From Eupeodes corollae (lineage: Eukaryota; Arthropoda; Insecta; Diptera; Syrphidae), in assembly GCF_945859685.1 (NCBI RefSeq), contig NC_079147.1, positions 189,455,174-189,519,173 of the forward strand: DNA of 64,000 nucleotides, in the 5' to 3' direction. Shown piece after piece: positions 22,260 to 34,934 of this stretch. The notes beneath the pieces were generated by a model. It was not told the origin of the DNA, made no database searches, and saw nothing but the letters and a program-made list of their open reading frames with translations. The position numbers and the translations under genes are program-made. The stretch's first letter is position 1; every line of letters starts with the position of its first letter.

Positions 22260-24220
22260 CACTTACCTTCATTGCGTTGAGAACGGAAACGCAAAAACAT
22301 TGAAATAAGTTATTGCAACCATTTGCCACATATTTTCTCACAGCACTGTCACTCTATCTATGAAGTGCAAGGAAATGTTGCAACACGACAAGTATCTACC
22401 CACAAAAGTAAAAGAAAAAAACAAGATTAATGTGATTTCCAATGTTGCATTCCGCAATGTAGTTTTTGTGGAAGTCTCAAGTTGATTTGTTGTACATGCC
22501 TCGCCTCTCCGTCAATATTTGTATCTACCCACTTAGATACTTACATAAAAGAACTTGAAATGCTTTTCCGAAGTTTTTCTGCTGCCTCTATAAACTAACA
22601 ACAACAACTACTACTTTTATAAGAGATCTTTCGACAGAGCTCTATATGAAGGACCTCTCAAAAAGTGCACTTGACTGTAGCTATGTATCTATTCAAGCTC
22701 GTGTTTTTCTCCCCAAGGGAGATAGATTGGTCGACTGATTCAAATTGAATAAATTAACATCAAGTGACGTGGTAACGACGACGACGGAAAAAGATCACGA
22801 GCAGGCAGCAACAAACCGCAGCTCCACGGCTATTATGTGTAGCACCTGGCTGACACCTTCGGTTGTCGCATTTAATTTACAACATACCAATTGACGAGTA
22901 AACTTGTTGCTTGCTATAGATCTTAGGTAAGAAGCTAGTTGATCAACCTTAAGAGAGCTGCTTCGAATATACATTCGGGAAGGAACTTAGAATAGAGGGC
23001 TAGGCAACTTGACCTCTGGATTCAGGCATCAAAATCAATAACACGCATCGTGATTAATTAAAATTGTTACATATAGCTTGAAAGTTGTATCTATGGTGTC
23101 TGATGTAAGGAGGTATATGAGCAAGTGTAGAACAGTGGTTATGTGTCTGCCGGTACATGTTTTATTGTACCTATACCACCCGTGTTAGCCGCGGGGTGTG
23201 TAATATCAAAAACATATCCGCCGTACGCACGCGAAAATACACTATACACGCGCCCCTTAAATGGGGGGAAACAACTTTTTACTAGACGGGCTATACGGGT
23301 AGGTTTATACAAATACGAGTTACGAGATGGAGCTTCTAGTTTTTGCAGTGTGTTGTACAATTATGCACATATTTGGAAGGAGGAGGAAAAATTGTTGTTC
23401 GGTTGGGTGTTGAGTTAAGTAATATTAAGTGAGCCTTGTACAGGAAATCAATTTCGCGGAAGTTTCCTTGAATGGATGTATGTGAATTGGTAAAGGCTAT
23501 TTTTAATTGGAGGTTAGTGGCTTTTAATAAATGTAATTGTGTTGTTAGTCCAAGCTTATATAGTTTTGCAAAAGTAAAAGTTTTTTTCCAACGACGAAAA
23601 GTGGAATACCGTTTATATGCTTTTGAGATTCTGTAAATACAATCCTATCTACACATGGAAAGTTATTAAGTACTTGTGTTCAATTCAGATACAATTCATT
23701 TGTACTTGTACATTTTTACCTTACTCTTCAACCATTCAAGCACTTTAGTAACTGAAAGAAGTCAAAGTTCTAACGAAATTAAGAGGGAATTCAGAAGCAC
23801 TGGTACTTAATTTTTTCAAGTTGTTCTCAGCGTAAGCGCAGAGAAAAAATTCGTAAGATTTTTGTGTAATTCAACGTGCTCGAAAAATCAACATGCAGAA
23901 TTTTTCTGGAGTTATAGTAAATGAACTCCTGTGGATTTGGATGCATAGAACGACCTTCAATAAAAATTAGCAAGCAATGCGAAAAGTCTACAAAAAGTAG
24001 TTATATACTTCTCTGAAAATAAAATATGAGAACCTATGATGTCTATGGATTGTCTTGTTCTAGCCATTTCGAAGCTTTGATAAAGCTTTATTGTCGGTTT
24101 CCTATAAGAAATCCAACTGGCATATTCTCAACGCCTTCCCGAATAGGGTAAAATCAAAGCTTAAGGAAACTCATAGTTTGATTCGAGCTGTAGAAAGTTA
24201 TTGGGATCAAAGATGTTAGT
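22260..24220. other. Mostly unique spacer, no confirmed gene
   Basis: This stretch lacks recognisable transposon protein and is somewhat richer in CG than its surroundings near 22780-22870 and 23140-23290. At 23139-23418 both strands are open at once (91 codons plus, 73 codons minus), but neither translation resembles a known protein. It could be unique regulatory DNA. Confidence 0.4.
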
Positions 24221-24229
24221 TTCCGTTGT

Positions 24230-24350
24230 TATAAAGCCAAACCCTACGGAGGAAATCCGGAATAAGTTCAAACAAGCTAGAAATGCTTGTAACGGACATA
24301 TTCGACACCTTTAATTTTTGCATGACCATGTTTAGTCCCATAAACAATTC
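24230..24350 (+). pseudogene. Possible LINE endonuclease-RT linker fragment
   Basis: VVIKPNPTEEIRNKFKQ, then ARNACNGHIRHL, a TAA and FLHDHV resemble the basic helical linker of Jockey-like ORF2 proteins (typically K-ARN-x-C-x2-HIR-x-LKFLHD). Only about 40 codons match and no RT motif follows, so this is tentative. Confidence 0.3.
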
Positions 24351-24844
24351 AGTTACCAATGAATTGTCTTAGTACCTCTACTTCAAAATTATGGAAAGTC
24401 CTAAGGAGGAATATCAGTGTGAAAAAGATAGTTTTTGGCTCAAACAAAATACAAAATAAGATACTGCTTAGAATTCTTACAAATTTGATCCAAAAACTAA
24501 TTTTGTGACTTTTAAGTAGGTGCCCTGAAATCTGGCAAAATTTAAATTTTTTTTTAACTTTTTTGAAGTGTAATAGAGCCAATTTAAAACAGTTAGTCTA
24601 ATTACACTTAAGCAAAGTGATATTAAACCAGTATGGTTTGCCATGAATGCATACACTCAACTTCACACCTAACCCAAAACCTATAATGTGGTCTTATTTC
24701 CCAAAAAAAATTGTTTTTTTATTTCACTTTGTCTATGTGCAGTATAATCAACGCTCTTAATTCACTTTTGTAAAGTACATTAAGGCCAATTTTTTGAATT
24801 ATCAAGTTGTCAAAATAGTTGCTATTTAGGTTAGGCTATTTCTT

Positions 24845-25633
24845 TCTTTCGGCTAGGCAACATCATGGGCAATGTTGTCTACCAAAACAAGCGAGCTTGT
24901 CTGTATAGACATGAGCTTTAACATAGCCCCACATAAAATAGTCTAAAGACGTTAAATCGCATGATCTAGGTGCCAATTGACTGGTCCCAAATATGAAATA
25001 AAATGTTCAAAGAACTCGCCTCTCAATAAATCTATTGTTGCGCGAGCTGTGTGGCATGTGGCACCGTCTTGTTGAAACCACATGTCATGCAAGCTAAGCT
25101 CTTTCATTTTGAGCAAAATAAAAGTTGAATATGATAACATGGTAGCGCTTACCATTCACATTTACTATACGATTCGCATTATCTTTAAAGAATTACGGTC
25201 ACATGCCCATATACTGCACCAAACTGTGACTTTTTCCGGATGCATTGGTAGCTCTTGCAATGCCTTTGGCTGATATTCACTCGAAAATAGACAATTCTGC
25301 TTATTAACATACCCATTGAGCCAAAAATGAGCTTCGTCGTTAAATACAATTTTCCGGTAAAAAAAAGTGGATATTCGGCCAACTTTCCAAGAGCCCATTC
25401 ACCAAAAATTTTACATTGCAGTAGGTCTTTCGGCTTTAATTCTTGCACCAGCTGTATTTTGAAATTCATCACACCTTAATCCTTCCACAAATTTTCCACG
25501 TTGCGTTGTTGAGTAACAGAGGCCTAATTGCTGCGAATGAAAAAAGCGTGCGATGAACTTTCTTAACAGAGAACGCATTTTGATAATAATATTCAATAAT
25601 TTGCGAGCGTTGTTCGTTTGTAAGAGGATTCAT
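24845..25633 (-). pseudogene. Mariner-like transposase, broken
   Basis: The apparent start is the ATG at 25631-25633 (MNPLTNEQRSQIIEYYY), giving the N-terminal DNA-binding helix. In order follow KIQLVQELKPKDL, IVFNDEAHFWLNGYVNKQN (first catalytic Asp), PEKVTVWC, MWFQQDGATCHTARATI (second Asp) and, after a one-base loss near 24970, PRSCDLTSLDYFMWGYV (third Asp). Counting across the lesion gives 41 residues between the second and third acidic residues, which suggests a DD41D-type spacing. At least three frameshifts and an internal N-terminal deletion inactivate it. No terminal inverted repeats were found. Confidence 0.85.
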
Positions 25634-26169
25634 GGTTAAATTATAGACCAATCTGAAGACAGTGATACAAAACACAAAACGTGCGTCAGCTGTTTAAACC
25701 AGTATTGCCAACAAAATAATAGCTTATAAGTCACCCTTTATAAACATATGGTCTTATTGCCATATACGTATAAATCAAATCCATTTTTTGTCTCCGTCAA
25801 AATTTGTTCAGTTGACTTATTTAGGAAGGATACCCTTTAGAAAACTTTTATATATTGTCACATTAGTATTTTTAAATTTGTTTTAATTTCTCTATAACTA
25901 CGATGCTTTGAAAGCTACGATATTAAAATTTAATATTTTTTTTTTGTTTTTTGATTTCAGATGCTTGCTTATGTTTTCAACTTTTCGTCGGAGAGTTTTT
26001 TTTTATTGCGACACCATGTTGCGACAGCACTTCCGCCGTCTATCTTCAGAAGACGCAAAAGGTAAGAATCGGTACCCATTAGTAGCGTGAGACTCTTACT
26101 TCACTAAAATCACAGTTTAATCAGAACCAATCTATAAAAGATCCACCGATAATTTGTCTGTTTTTAATT

Positions 26170-26530
26170 TATAACTACATAGAAGTTTTAAGTTGTATTT
26201 CTTTCAGGAATTCTTTCGGTCTCCATTTTGTAGTTGATATGACTTTGCAGTCGCTGATTACGTGATAGAGCGTGTTTTTTTTTAACTACTTCTTTACTCT
26301 GAAGTCCACGATTTCTTATGTGGCATCTGTTATTCTACGAATGACTTTGTTCTGGAATTTTGGATAGGTTCAGCCTTTGTTTTTTTTGAATAGCTTCATA
26401 GTTGGGTGGCATAAAGTCCAAACAGATTTCAGTACTTTCTTATATAACATACGTTTTTTCTGGAGAGATAGGCCAGAATTCTTTCCTATTAACCAGTACA
26501 TTCTTCTGCATTTCAAGTTAAGCTCTTCTT
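26170..26530 (-). pseudogene. Jockey-like LINE C-terminal fragment
   Basis: Minus-strand translation gives CRRMYWLIGKNSGLSLQKKR, then MLYKKVLKSVWTLCHPTMK, a stop, FQNKVIRRITDAT and EIVDF. This matches the post-RT block of Jockey-clade proteins (WLIGRKS-LSL-NKLLLYK-x5-WTYGIQLWG). Stops replace several residues. It is separate from the neighbouring LINE at 26605-28035. Confidence 0.6.
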
Positions 26531-26604
26531 ATTTTTTTAATTTTTGTTTTCTATAATTAACGAACACTAAAAGCGGTTTGTATACTTTTAATATGCCAAG
26601 GACA

Positions 26605-28035
26605 CATTAGGAAAAGAGGGAAGTGTTAGAAAGGAGGTGTTGGTGTACATTGGTTTTATATTTCTGAACATTGCAATGACAGGAAATGATAGAGCGTGGA
26701 AAGGCGTTCCACATTCGCGTAGTACGGCTAAAAATAGAATCTCTGTACTTTATAAAAACTGATGGGCATTCCTAGAAGCGTGGGTCTTACGGTTAAATTG
26801 TTTAAGGAAAGAATGCAACTGCCTATTTCACTACAGCATAGACGATGTTCGAGTGATGTAAGCGAGTTGATGATGTTAATGTCACAAATCATTTTAAAAG
26901 CTCTTTTTTGAATACTGTCCAAGAGTCTTAAATAAGTTACTGGAGCACCAGCCCTGAGATGAGAGTTATATTCAAGTTTCGGACGTATATAGGCGTATGT
27001 GATCGCTCCACAAAAGGTGGTTGCTGATGCACATTCCGAGAATGTCAAGATTTTCCGTTTCGTCTCTCGTTGATGCAAGTGCCACTCACAGATATCTCGC
27101 TTTAACGATGCGATACAGCGTTGCGTTTTCGAATGATTAAATTCCACACGATTTCTTATTCCCTATTGTACAATGCTGTGTAGGTCGGAATTTAATGAGC
27201 TAATCATATTTTGCCGTTGCAGTTGCACTTCTGAAGGGTTGTGAGTCTGGAAACGAATATGAAAAGCTAAGAGTGCGATAATCAGCGAAACAATGTATTG
27301 GATTAGAAGAAGCAAACAGGAGATCATTTATAAAAATGAGGAAGAGGGTCGGAGACAAAACGGAGCCCTGGGGCACACCAGTATTTATTTTATGAGTTTC
27401 AGACTTGAATTCGTTCAAAACAACTTGTATTGAACTGTTTGAAAGAAAATTTCTAATCCAACGAAGAAGAAATTAGTCAATATCAAAAGCACGAATTTTC
27501 GATAAGAAAGCAAGATGCCAAACTCTATCAAATGCCTTTGAAATATCAAGTGCAATAAACTTACTTGTAAAGATTTGATCCACTGTTCATTGAGATGAAC
27601 CTTGGGATCACAGTGAAACTATTGCTACGAAAGCCGTATTGCCGGTCATTTAGAAGCTTCTGTTCTTAAAGATATTTCTTAAACTGATAATTAATCAGCG
27701 CTTCAATGACCTAAGAAAGAAAGGACGTTAGTGCTATTGGTCGATAATTTTTGGGAGAAGAAGATTAGCCTTTTTGGGATTAGCTGAACAAATGCCGTCT
27801 TCCAACTACTCGGAACGAGCCCAGAAGAATAAGATAGATGGAAAAGCTTACAAAGGTTTTGCCAGCGTGGAAGAACTCTTCAGAATAATAGTGGGGATAC
27901 AATCTGAGCCAGCGAATTTATGAATGATGAGATCTTTAAGAACTCTCACCACAGTTCTAGTACGAAAAATGATTGGTTCCATAGAATCATTTACGTGTTC
28001 AAGAATTTTGATATGCTCATTTCATTTAATTTAAT
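26605..28035 (-). pseudogene. Jockey-superfamily LINE, RT to C-terminus
   Basis: The minus strand reads VVRVLKDLIIHKFAGSDCI (27900s), a degraded fingers region, FIALDISKAFDRVWHLAFL near 27540 (motif A), HKINTGVPQGSVLSPTLFLIF near 27350 (motif B) and PIHCFADYRTLSFSYS near 27290 (motif C, FADY for FADD). Then come EFNHSKTQRCIA, AYIRPKLEYNSHLRAGAP, LLDSIQKRAFKMI and the C-terminal RTTRMWNAFPRSII (26700). Frameshifts and stops are scattered, but nearly the whole RT and thumb are traceable. A second copy of the same family lies at 54120-54950. Confidence 0.82.
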
Positions 28036-28076
28036 TTCGTTTGTAAAGATTTTGTTTTTTTTCGCCAAACACTAAC

Positions 28077-28215
28077 TTTATGGACTGCATTTAAAAAATG
28101 GGTGTGCTGAAGCATTATCAGAAAAGGTGACTAGAATATCCTTTGTATATAAAGATAATAGGTTGGTCCTAGGACCCTTCCTTGAGGCACACCTGAACCT
28201 TGACAAGGGCTTGAA
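28077..28215 (-). pseudogene. Short Jockey-like RT motif B fragment
   Basis: Minus strand: QGSGVPQGRVLGPTYYLY, then IQRI. This is the GVPQGS-VLGP-LY-LYT-DI block of Jockey-type RTs. About 45 codons remain, with no continuation on either side. Confidence 0.5.
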
Positions 28216-28299
28216 AAAATAAAATAGACTTAAAATAAAAATAATACTTGTATTCTTAATGGTTTCAATAAAAAAAACTATGATATTGCAGCCTGACAC

Positions 28300-30130
28300 A
28301 TTGATATTCCCCCTTAAATCCTTTAAAAGACATATTGTTGGCTGATGTTTGTTCGTTAATATTGATAGAGTGTCGATATATATTCTTAATTTTGGAATAT
28401 ATCAATTCACTGTTAAAAAAGAACAGAACTCTTCAAAAACATTCAACCACGTCCAAGCATAGAAATATATAATTTTGTACAATTTATTGTGACTTAATTG
28501 ATTCTGAAGGATTTTCAAAAAAACCTTATGATAGACTGTTTTGGCTTAATATTGATTCAGAAACAAGAAAAATTGAAAAACAAAGAACTTTTTGTTTTTA
28601 ATTCATCAATTGAAACAATGTAATAAATCAACTCTACTTCAATTGCGATTACCATATAAATTCCTGACCAATTTCACGTTCATTGTAAAGTCAAAACTCA
28701 AAAATAAAAGATCTACCTCACGTCACGTAGATAATATGTATTTTCAAAATTGAACCTATATTTATGTATATAATTTTTAATCAAAACAACGTGCGCTACT
28801 ACAGGCATTTGTTACGCGTCAATACGCTCGCATTAAAAATTCAACACAACTCTTCGTCCATTCGGAAATTACCGAAGCATTATATTTCTATGTATGTTTG
28901 TTTGTGTTTTTCTTACTTCTTTTTATTTAAGGAAGTTCATTACCATCCAATCAACGTACATACAGCTGACAGCACAGAGCCAGTGACCAGTGACCGTCAG
29001 TAGTATTATAGGTCGACCCTCAGAACTTCCATCATTGTAAACTTGACCTTGAACATTTTATTTTGATTAACCCAACTGATATTAAAAGAAGAAATAGACA
29101 ATCAAATTTTAAGAAAAGAAGAAAAATAGACTTGAAACAATAAAAAATTGACTTCAGACTTCAGAACATTTGTGTCGTGTTGATTTGATGTATCATTGTA
29201 TACACGTGTCGTGTATGGCGTATGCCCTACCTGTGCAAAGATACAAATCACCATTAGGCATTTTCGATAAAAACATCGACTGAAAGACGATTAGGAATAA
29301 ATTTTAACCTAAATCTATCTCTATTGTCATCATCCGTCGTGATTTCGGTTGTTTGAACAATCACTTTTTTTTACTGTTGTCAAATTTTCAGTGGCATTAT
29401 ATTATGCACTATAATGAAGACATCAACAATGAAAACCGTGTTAAACTTTGTCACAAAAGTGATTATGGAATTTAATGGATTGAAGATTTATTCAAGAAAA
29501 ATTGGTGACACTCAAATTCGTTAACGTTTATGTTGGATGAAATGGCATTGGCATAGTTGGGTTAACATTTAAATAACCGAAATAAGATCTAAACTTAGTT
29601 CATGTATTTTAAATTTTGAACAAAGTGTCAACAAATGAATTAATGAGGTGATATTCCATTTCTTGGTTTGTTTATATAAATGACTTAATTAAAGAAGACA
29701 ATTTTGCAGTTCCAGTTGTTAAGGAAATTCAAAGAAGACTTATAGTCTGGGAATTCCCGCTTAAATACAAAAACCGGAACCTCCAAATTATTTATTCGAG
29801 AAATTTTATGATTGGAATTGATTCAGGATGTCATCCTTAGTAATTCCTCAAAAGCCTATTGGATTTTTGTAAAATGGAATTGTAAGGGTTTATTATGGTT
29901 GGTGTGGATAAAAAAACTGAATTATTTACTTTTAAACGCCCAAAACATATAATACATGATTTCAAGTTAGATTTCAATGAAGCCTTAACCTAAGAAAATA
30001 TACCATCCTTTAAAATGTCATTGCCTTAGGGCTAAAAATGTCCTGTCATAAATTAAAAATTTGGATCTTTGATTGCTTCAAATCGTATTTATGATCAAGC
30101 ACAACAGATATCATTTGCTCATCTAAAACA
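28300..30130. other. AT-rich spacer, no gene seen
   Basis: About 1.8 kb without a convincing frame. The plus-strand stretch at 28764-29003 starts ATG but has no recognisable motif. A fragment near 29680 (VYINDLIKEDNF-like in one frame) hints at RT motif remains, but it is too short to call. Confidence 0.4.
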
Positions 30131-30140
30131 TGCGGTTCAT

Positions 30141-31600
30141 GTTAGGTTAGGTTAAAGTGGCTGTCCATGATTGAATCGGACACATTTAGGCCAGTTTAAT
30201 GGCCGATTGTGATGTTGTTTCACCTGGTGTTAACTTTCTTCATAGCGTCTTGCATTCACAAACGTGGTAGAATGGGCTGTACTGTATCGTTTCTGGCTAG
30301 TTCATCTCCCTTAGGTTCAGTTACCTGGAATGTGTCTATGGATGCAAAGGTGAATATTAAACTGTTGTGCCATCCCTATTAGAGATGATCGACAGTTATG
30401 GACTGTTATAGAGATTTTAGGGGCAGAGTCCAAAGATTTGATAGCGGCCTGAATATCTGAGAAGATACGGATATTAGATGTTGATATCACGTTTTCTTTA
30501 AGCCAGGACAAGACTTCTTTATCCCCAAAATATCCACCTGGAACACACTACCATAATTGGGAAGGCGGAATGAGAGACTTTCAGTCGTTCCGAGTACACA
30601 CCTTCACAAACCCCCTCTTTTTTTTAAACCATTTCTATTAAAAATAGATTGAATCGTCTGCCCTATTCTCGCAGAAAGATCTTGAAGGTATAGAAGTCTG
30701 GAAATTTCTGTCGAATTGCAGTTGGGGAATGTTGTAGTCTGTGTGCTTCAAAGTTGATTCTAAATACTTAAGATTTACGAAGTGGCCAATGTTGTTGTTA
30801 ATCCACTGCGACGAAGCTTTGAAGTGAATATCAGAGCTTGCAGCTTTTTGTTTTTGTTTGCTAAATATATCAAGAGGTTTTGGGTAGAGTAAGGTGGTCG
30901 CGAGAAGCGATCCTCGTATACATAGGCAAGCTGAACGTTGGACTTAATTGAATTTGTCGTGGTTTCTAGCTTTCTCCAAAGCACTATACTGCTCAACATT
31001 AAAATCGGTCTAATTACCGATGTGTATAGCCTATGCTTGACTCGATGTTGCAAGTTCCATTTATTACCAATAGCATTGCAAGAAAAGAGTGCTTCAGTAG
31101 CTTTTTTGACTCTTTCCTGTACATTGCGCTTCCAATTTAGTTTTTATCTAAAATAAGATCCAGGTTATAAGCGCCGTCTGAAAACTTTAATTGGATTCCT
31201 TTAATATAGGGACGGTTGAAAAATGGAATTTTGTGTCTCCTCGAAAATAAGGATAAATTGATAGTGTTAACACGCAGTCCACACTGATCAGCCCAAAATA
31301 TTAGTAGATCTAAGGCAATTTTGTAAGAGTTTTTTAAGGTGTTAAGATGCTTTCCTGAAACTTCTATAGCAACGTCGTCCACATAGGCTATCACTCTGAA
31401 ACCCTCCGCATCCAGACTAGTTAAGATTTTATTCACCACTAGGTTCCAGAGAAGAGGGGATAAAACACCACCTTGCGGTGCCCCTCTACTAACGAATCGT
31501 CTGCAGAGGAGTTGCCCAAATTTGAGTTAATTATTCTGCTAGCCAGCATTAAATTTATTAACTCCCTAAGCGAACTCTCTACGTTTAGAGATGTTAGTGT
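30141..31600 (-). pseudogene. Loa-like LINE, truncated and internally deleted copy
   Basis: This is a second copy of the element at 45456-47925. It holds the 3' end with GGTTA repeats (30141-30155) and a ~400-bp deletion that removes most of the C-terminal region. It also has the RNase H part (SWLKENVISTSNIRIFSDIQ, 30420-30511) and the RT from MQHRVKHRLYTSVIRPILML back to VIAYVDDVAIEVSGK near 31380 (catalytic YADD altered to YVDD). The 5' end is lost near 31600. It is more decayed than the 45-48 kb copy. Confidence 0.85.
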
Positions 31601-31604
31601 GGTA

Positions 31605-32290
31605 AACAAGTAAACCTAAAAATCAATTTGAAAACTGGGAACTTGATATAAAAGGTGTAACGGCAGTGAGGTTTGTTTTTCGGGTATCCTATTGTATGTG
31701 GGTGAAGGAATTCAAGCCGTTTGTTTAGATTTTTTAAAACATGGCAATATTCAAGTTCTGCTTCTGGAAATATCTTTGGCACATGAACAAATCTTAATAA
31801 ATTGTTTACATACTCATCCTGTTGATTTTAGTGTGAATTCCTCAATGTTTTAAAATTTTTAAATGTTTTCGATTTTTACGACTTATGTATAGTGAACTGT
31901 TTTTCACTATTTAAAAGCATAAGCGTAAGAACCCGTGATATTTTTCAAACAAATGTATATAGTTGCAGATCACGACTGAGGCACGTTATTGTCAAATCAA
32001 ATTCTTAAATATGGATAAACATTGTCGTGAAGTCACACAATATCGATTAGAATTCATTGATTTTAAGGTTTGTTTTTTAAAAAACTTATTGAAGTATTTG
32101 TACAATGTATAACTCTAGTTTTTGATACTATTGCTCTTGACGATATTTTGTCAAAATGTATTCATTTGCTGTTACTTAGGTTCTTCCCAAAATTACGTAT
32201 ATTTATATTAAAAGTTTGACTAAGTCAGTATTCTCAAGCTCTTAGGAAGTTGCAAAGGTTGTCGCTTTGTAAAAAAAGGGTGACAGTAAT
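31605..32290. other. Spacer with one unrecognised minus-strand open stretch
   Basis: A 62-codon minus-strand stretch (31594-31782) with ELEYCHVLKNLNKRLEF and PHCRYTFYIKFP does not match any family I know. The rest is AT-rich. No further feature is visible. Confidence 0.4.
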
Positions 32291-32294
32291 ACTC

Positions 32295-33005
32295 ACTTAA
32301 GGTGGCACTACAGTCCGGGGTGGACCTAGGTCTCAACCAACAAGCGTCTCCAACCAGCTCCCTAGCTAGCTGTCACCAGTTTCGCACGGCAATTTCGTTG
32401 CGGTCTTCACCCATCTGAGTACGCCACCTTAGTCGCGGTCTGCCTTTTATGCGCCGTTCCTCGGGATTGGATTCGAAGACCTTCTGGGCTGAAGCGTTGA
32501 TATTCATTCGTTCTATAAATGACGCAGCCATCTTAGTCGCTGGACTTTTATTTCTTTAACCAGTTCAGCGTCGCTTTACAGCCCGTAAAGTTCTTGGTTT
32601 ATCTTCTTCTTAACTCTCCATATATGCAGACGGGACTAAAAATCAGCCGAAGAATTTTTCTCTCGAAGCATTTTAAGGCGCTATTATCTTTCTTTGAATC
32701 GGTTTAATTCAGGCCTCAGCACCATAAATGAGAACCGGGATGATGAGAGTCTCATACATGGTAAATTTAGAATACTCGAGTGAAGACTTTCTTACTCAAT
32801 TGCTTAATTCTTAATCCTGGTGTCGTTGTCTGAATTTATATCAATGCCTAGGTAGACAAAGTCCTTAACTAGCTTAAAGTTATAGCTGTTAGCTGACAGC
32901 ATATACTTGGACTTGCTCTCATTGAGCTCTAAACTCATGTTCTTTGCTTCCTTCGCAATGCTCAAAAACTCTCCACTGATATCACGCTTTGATATTTGAA
33001 TTTTG
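32295..33005 (-). pseudogene. RTE-like LINE 3' fragment
   Basis: Minus strand: YNFKLVKDFVYLGIDIN near 32860, then a deletion, REKNSSADF, LYGL, AELVKEIKVQRLRWL near 32550 and the GRP-rich C-terminus. The 3' end near 32295 reads CCGGACTGTAGTGCCACCTTAAGTGAG in two parts around GGTGGCACTACAG on the plus strand, matching the 3' end at 19605. It has several stops and frame changes. It is the same family as the copies at 7.7-9.7 and 16.6-19.6 kb. Confidence 0.75.
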
Positions 33006-33014
33006 TCAGAAGGG

Positions 33015-33300
33015 ATAGATGTTCAAATGGTAGACATGCGCATTCAAAAGTAAATAAGCATCCACAGGTTTTTCTAAAAACTCACCTCTTTCTACCAAAT
33101 CCTACTCTCACCTCCAGGCGGTGAACAACGGGTGCTTAGTATCTTAACTGGAGATTGGGTTTTTACCACAGTTTAAAGTTGATGGGGATAGTAACCGAGA
33201 GAGGGCAATGGGAAGGTATTTCCACTAAGGCACCTCCCCTTATGCAGGCAGCGGAGGAATTCCCGAGATGAAATTAAAGGTTGTGTCTATAGTTCCATTT
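33015..33300 (+). mobile_element. Possible tRNA-derived SINE of a second type
   Basis: ATGTTCAAATGGTAGACATGCGC resembles an A box region of a tRNA-like head, and ACAGGTTTTTC could be a decayed B box about 40 bp further on. The downstream GC-richer body (AACAACGGGTGCTTAG, CCGAGAGAGGGCAATGGGAA) is unlike the surrounding DNA. I saw no second copy in the window, so the call rests on the head alone. Confidence 0.3.
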
Positions 33301-33544
33301 AGGTTGATAAACTAAGTGAACACTTTATTAAGCTTCTTCTACATATTTGCAGAACTAGCCTGTAAGTACGGATACGGGAAGCAGTAGTAATGAGCTGTCA
33401 AATTTTTGATCTAACTTATAAATAAGAAGCTTAATTTTGTTTACAATTAATTTCATTAAATAAGTTTCTAATCTTACCGAAAATAGACAGTTTGTATAAG
33501 ATCTATCTATTCAAACTTCTTGGAACTTAAAGTGAGGAACCTCT

Positions 33545-34405
33545 TCTTTTCATTTTATTTATAAATGTTGTTGTAAATGTAATTGTACATTGTCAACATC
33601 ACTTTTATGTTGCTGACTTGCAAGCTTCCTCTTGGAATCTTAGAAAATAGAGTTGCTAATATTAACGAACGGGTGCTGGTTAATCCCTTTAACACGTTAT
33701 GTGATGATGAAAATATCACAATCCTAGGAATAAAATGAGTACGAGTCTTTCATATCCCACATTGGATGAACCGGGTTCTATTCACTATGCTGATAACTCA
33801 ATTGTATTCGCAAGTGATACAAAGCAAAGGCTACCACTTGTGGAAAATTATTTTAAGAAATGGACACTAAAAATTAACCCTAGAAAATGTGGATTGACTT
33901 GCTTTAGAAATGAGAGCGGAAAAGGACATTACCTTGCAATTCTATAATAATTTAATAGATAGCAATGATATTTGTCTTATTCTTAACCGGAATCCGGTTA
34001 AATCACAAAGCAAAGCCATATATAGGAATTGTTTAGACACAACTATTTTTCTAGTATAATTTTAAATAATCGTTCAATACATTTTAAGTCAACTGTTAAA
34101 AATATAGGAAACATTTTTAACAATAGACTTATGTGAAAAAATCATGCGAAGAACGTTTGTGGAGAATATTAATCTATGTGCCAGAGGAAAATCGTGTAAT
34201 GCTCTTTAAGCCTTTATTAGCTCCGATTATAACGTACGGTTCTCCTTTATATATCTGCATGGATTTAATAAGCAAAAACAAATTTAACATAGCTTTAAAG
34301 TCTTGTATACATGGAGAAAATTTTATTATGAAGAGAAATGTTTGGCTATTAACATTCGAATTGTTTGTTCCTGCACACCAATTATTTTTAATAAATAAGA
34401 TTTAA
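33545..34405 (+). pseudogene. Jockey-like LINE RT and C-terminal fragment
   Basis: Around 33735-33947 the frame reads SIHYADNSIVFASDTKQ (motif C region, YADN for YADD), then LVENYFKKWTLKINPRKCGL. At 34133-34405 it reads EERLWRILIYVPEENRVMLF and KPLLAPIITYGSPLYI, the post-RT block. A diverged FYVADLQ-like piece lies near 33610. Stops separate the parts. An A-rich run with AAAATAAAAATAAAAATAAA follows at 34440 and may be the element's 3' tail. Confidence 0.6.
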
Positions 34406-34789
34406 AATCATGAAAATAAATGTTTTATTTTTAAAATCATGAAATGAAAATAAAAATAAAAATAAACCAGCATAGGTGTTCTTATATGCATTTCGCCCCA
34501 ATGTAATGGTTGGACTCATCAGAAGATGGCCATTAACGCATATTTTCTCGAATAAATCGAGATTCCATATAATATGAGCTACATAAAGCTATAGTAAATT
34601 ATATGGTTGCTTCAAGTCTTCACAGAAGATAAATTGTAGCTGTTTTTATTAATTAAATTTAAAAAAACAGTTAATTGGATTTTTTTTTTCAAAAATATAC
34701 TGGTTTGGTATTACGTAACAGTTTATAATATAAAATTTGATTAAGTCTTTAGCGTCATTGGTTCGTGAGATATTTAGGGTTAACCAAAA

Positions 34790-34930
34790 AATACGTACGA
34801 ACGTATCTTTCTAAAAATCTTTTATTTCGACTCTAGGAACCTTGAAACTACGAGAAATGTCAAAATTTTCAATTCGACAAATCGGACTCATTGCAATAAC
34901 TTCCTATGAAGTTAATAATATAAATAAAAT
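34790..34930 (-). repeat. Family A repeat fragment
   Basis: CGTACGAACGTATCTTTC, then TTTATTTCGACTCTAGGAACC match, in reverse complement, the left end of the repeat near 41190-41270. This is followed by TTCAATTCGACAAATCGGACT and AATAACTTCCT, shared with 6150-6240. It ends within 140 bp. Confidence 0.6.
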
Positions 34931-34934
34931 ATGA

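Noticed and set aside
24683..25755. GGTCTTATT at both sides of the mariner as terminal repeats
   Set aside because: The two occurrences are in direct, not inverted, orientation and only nine bases long.
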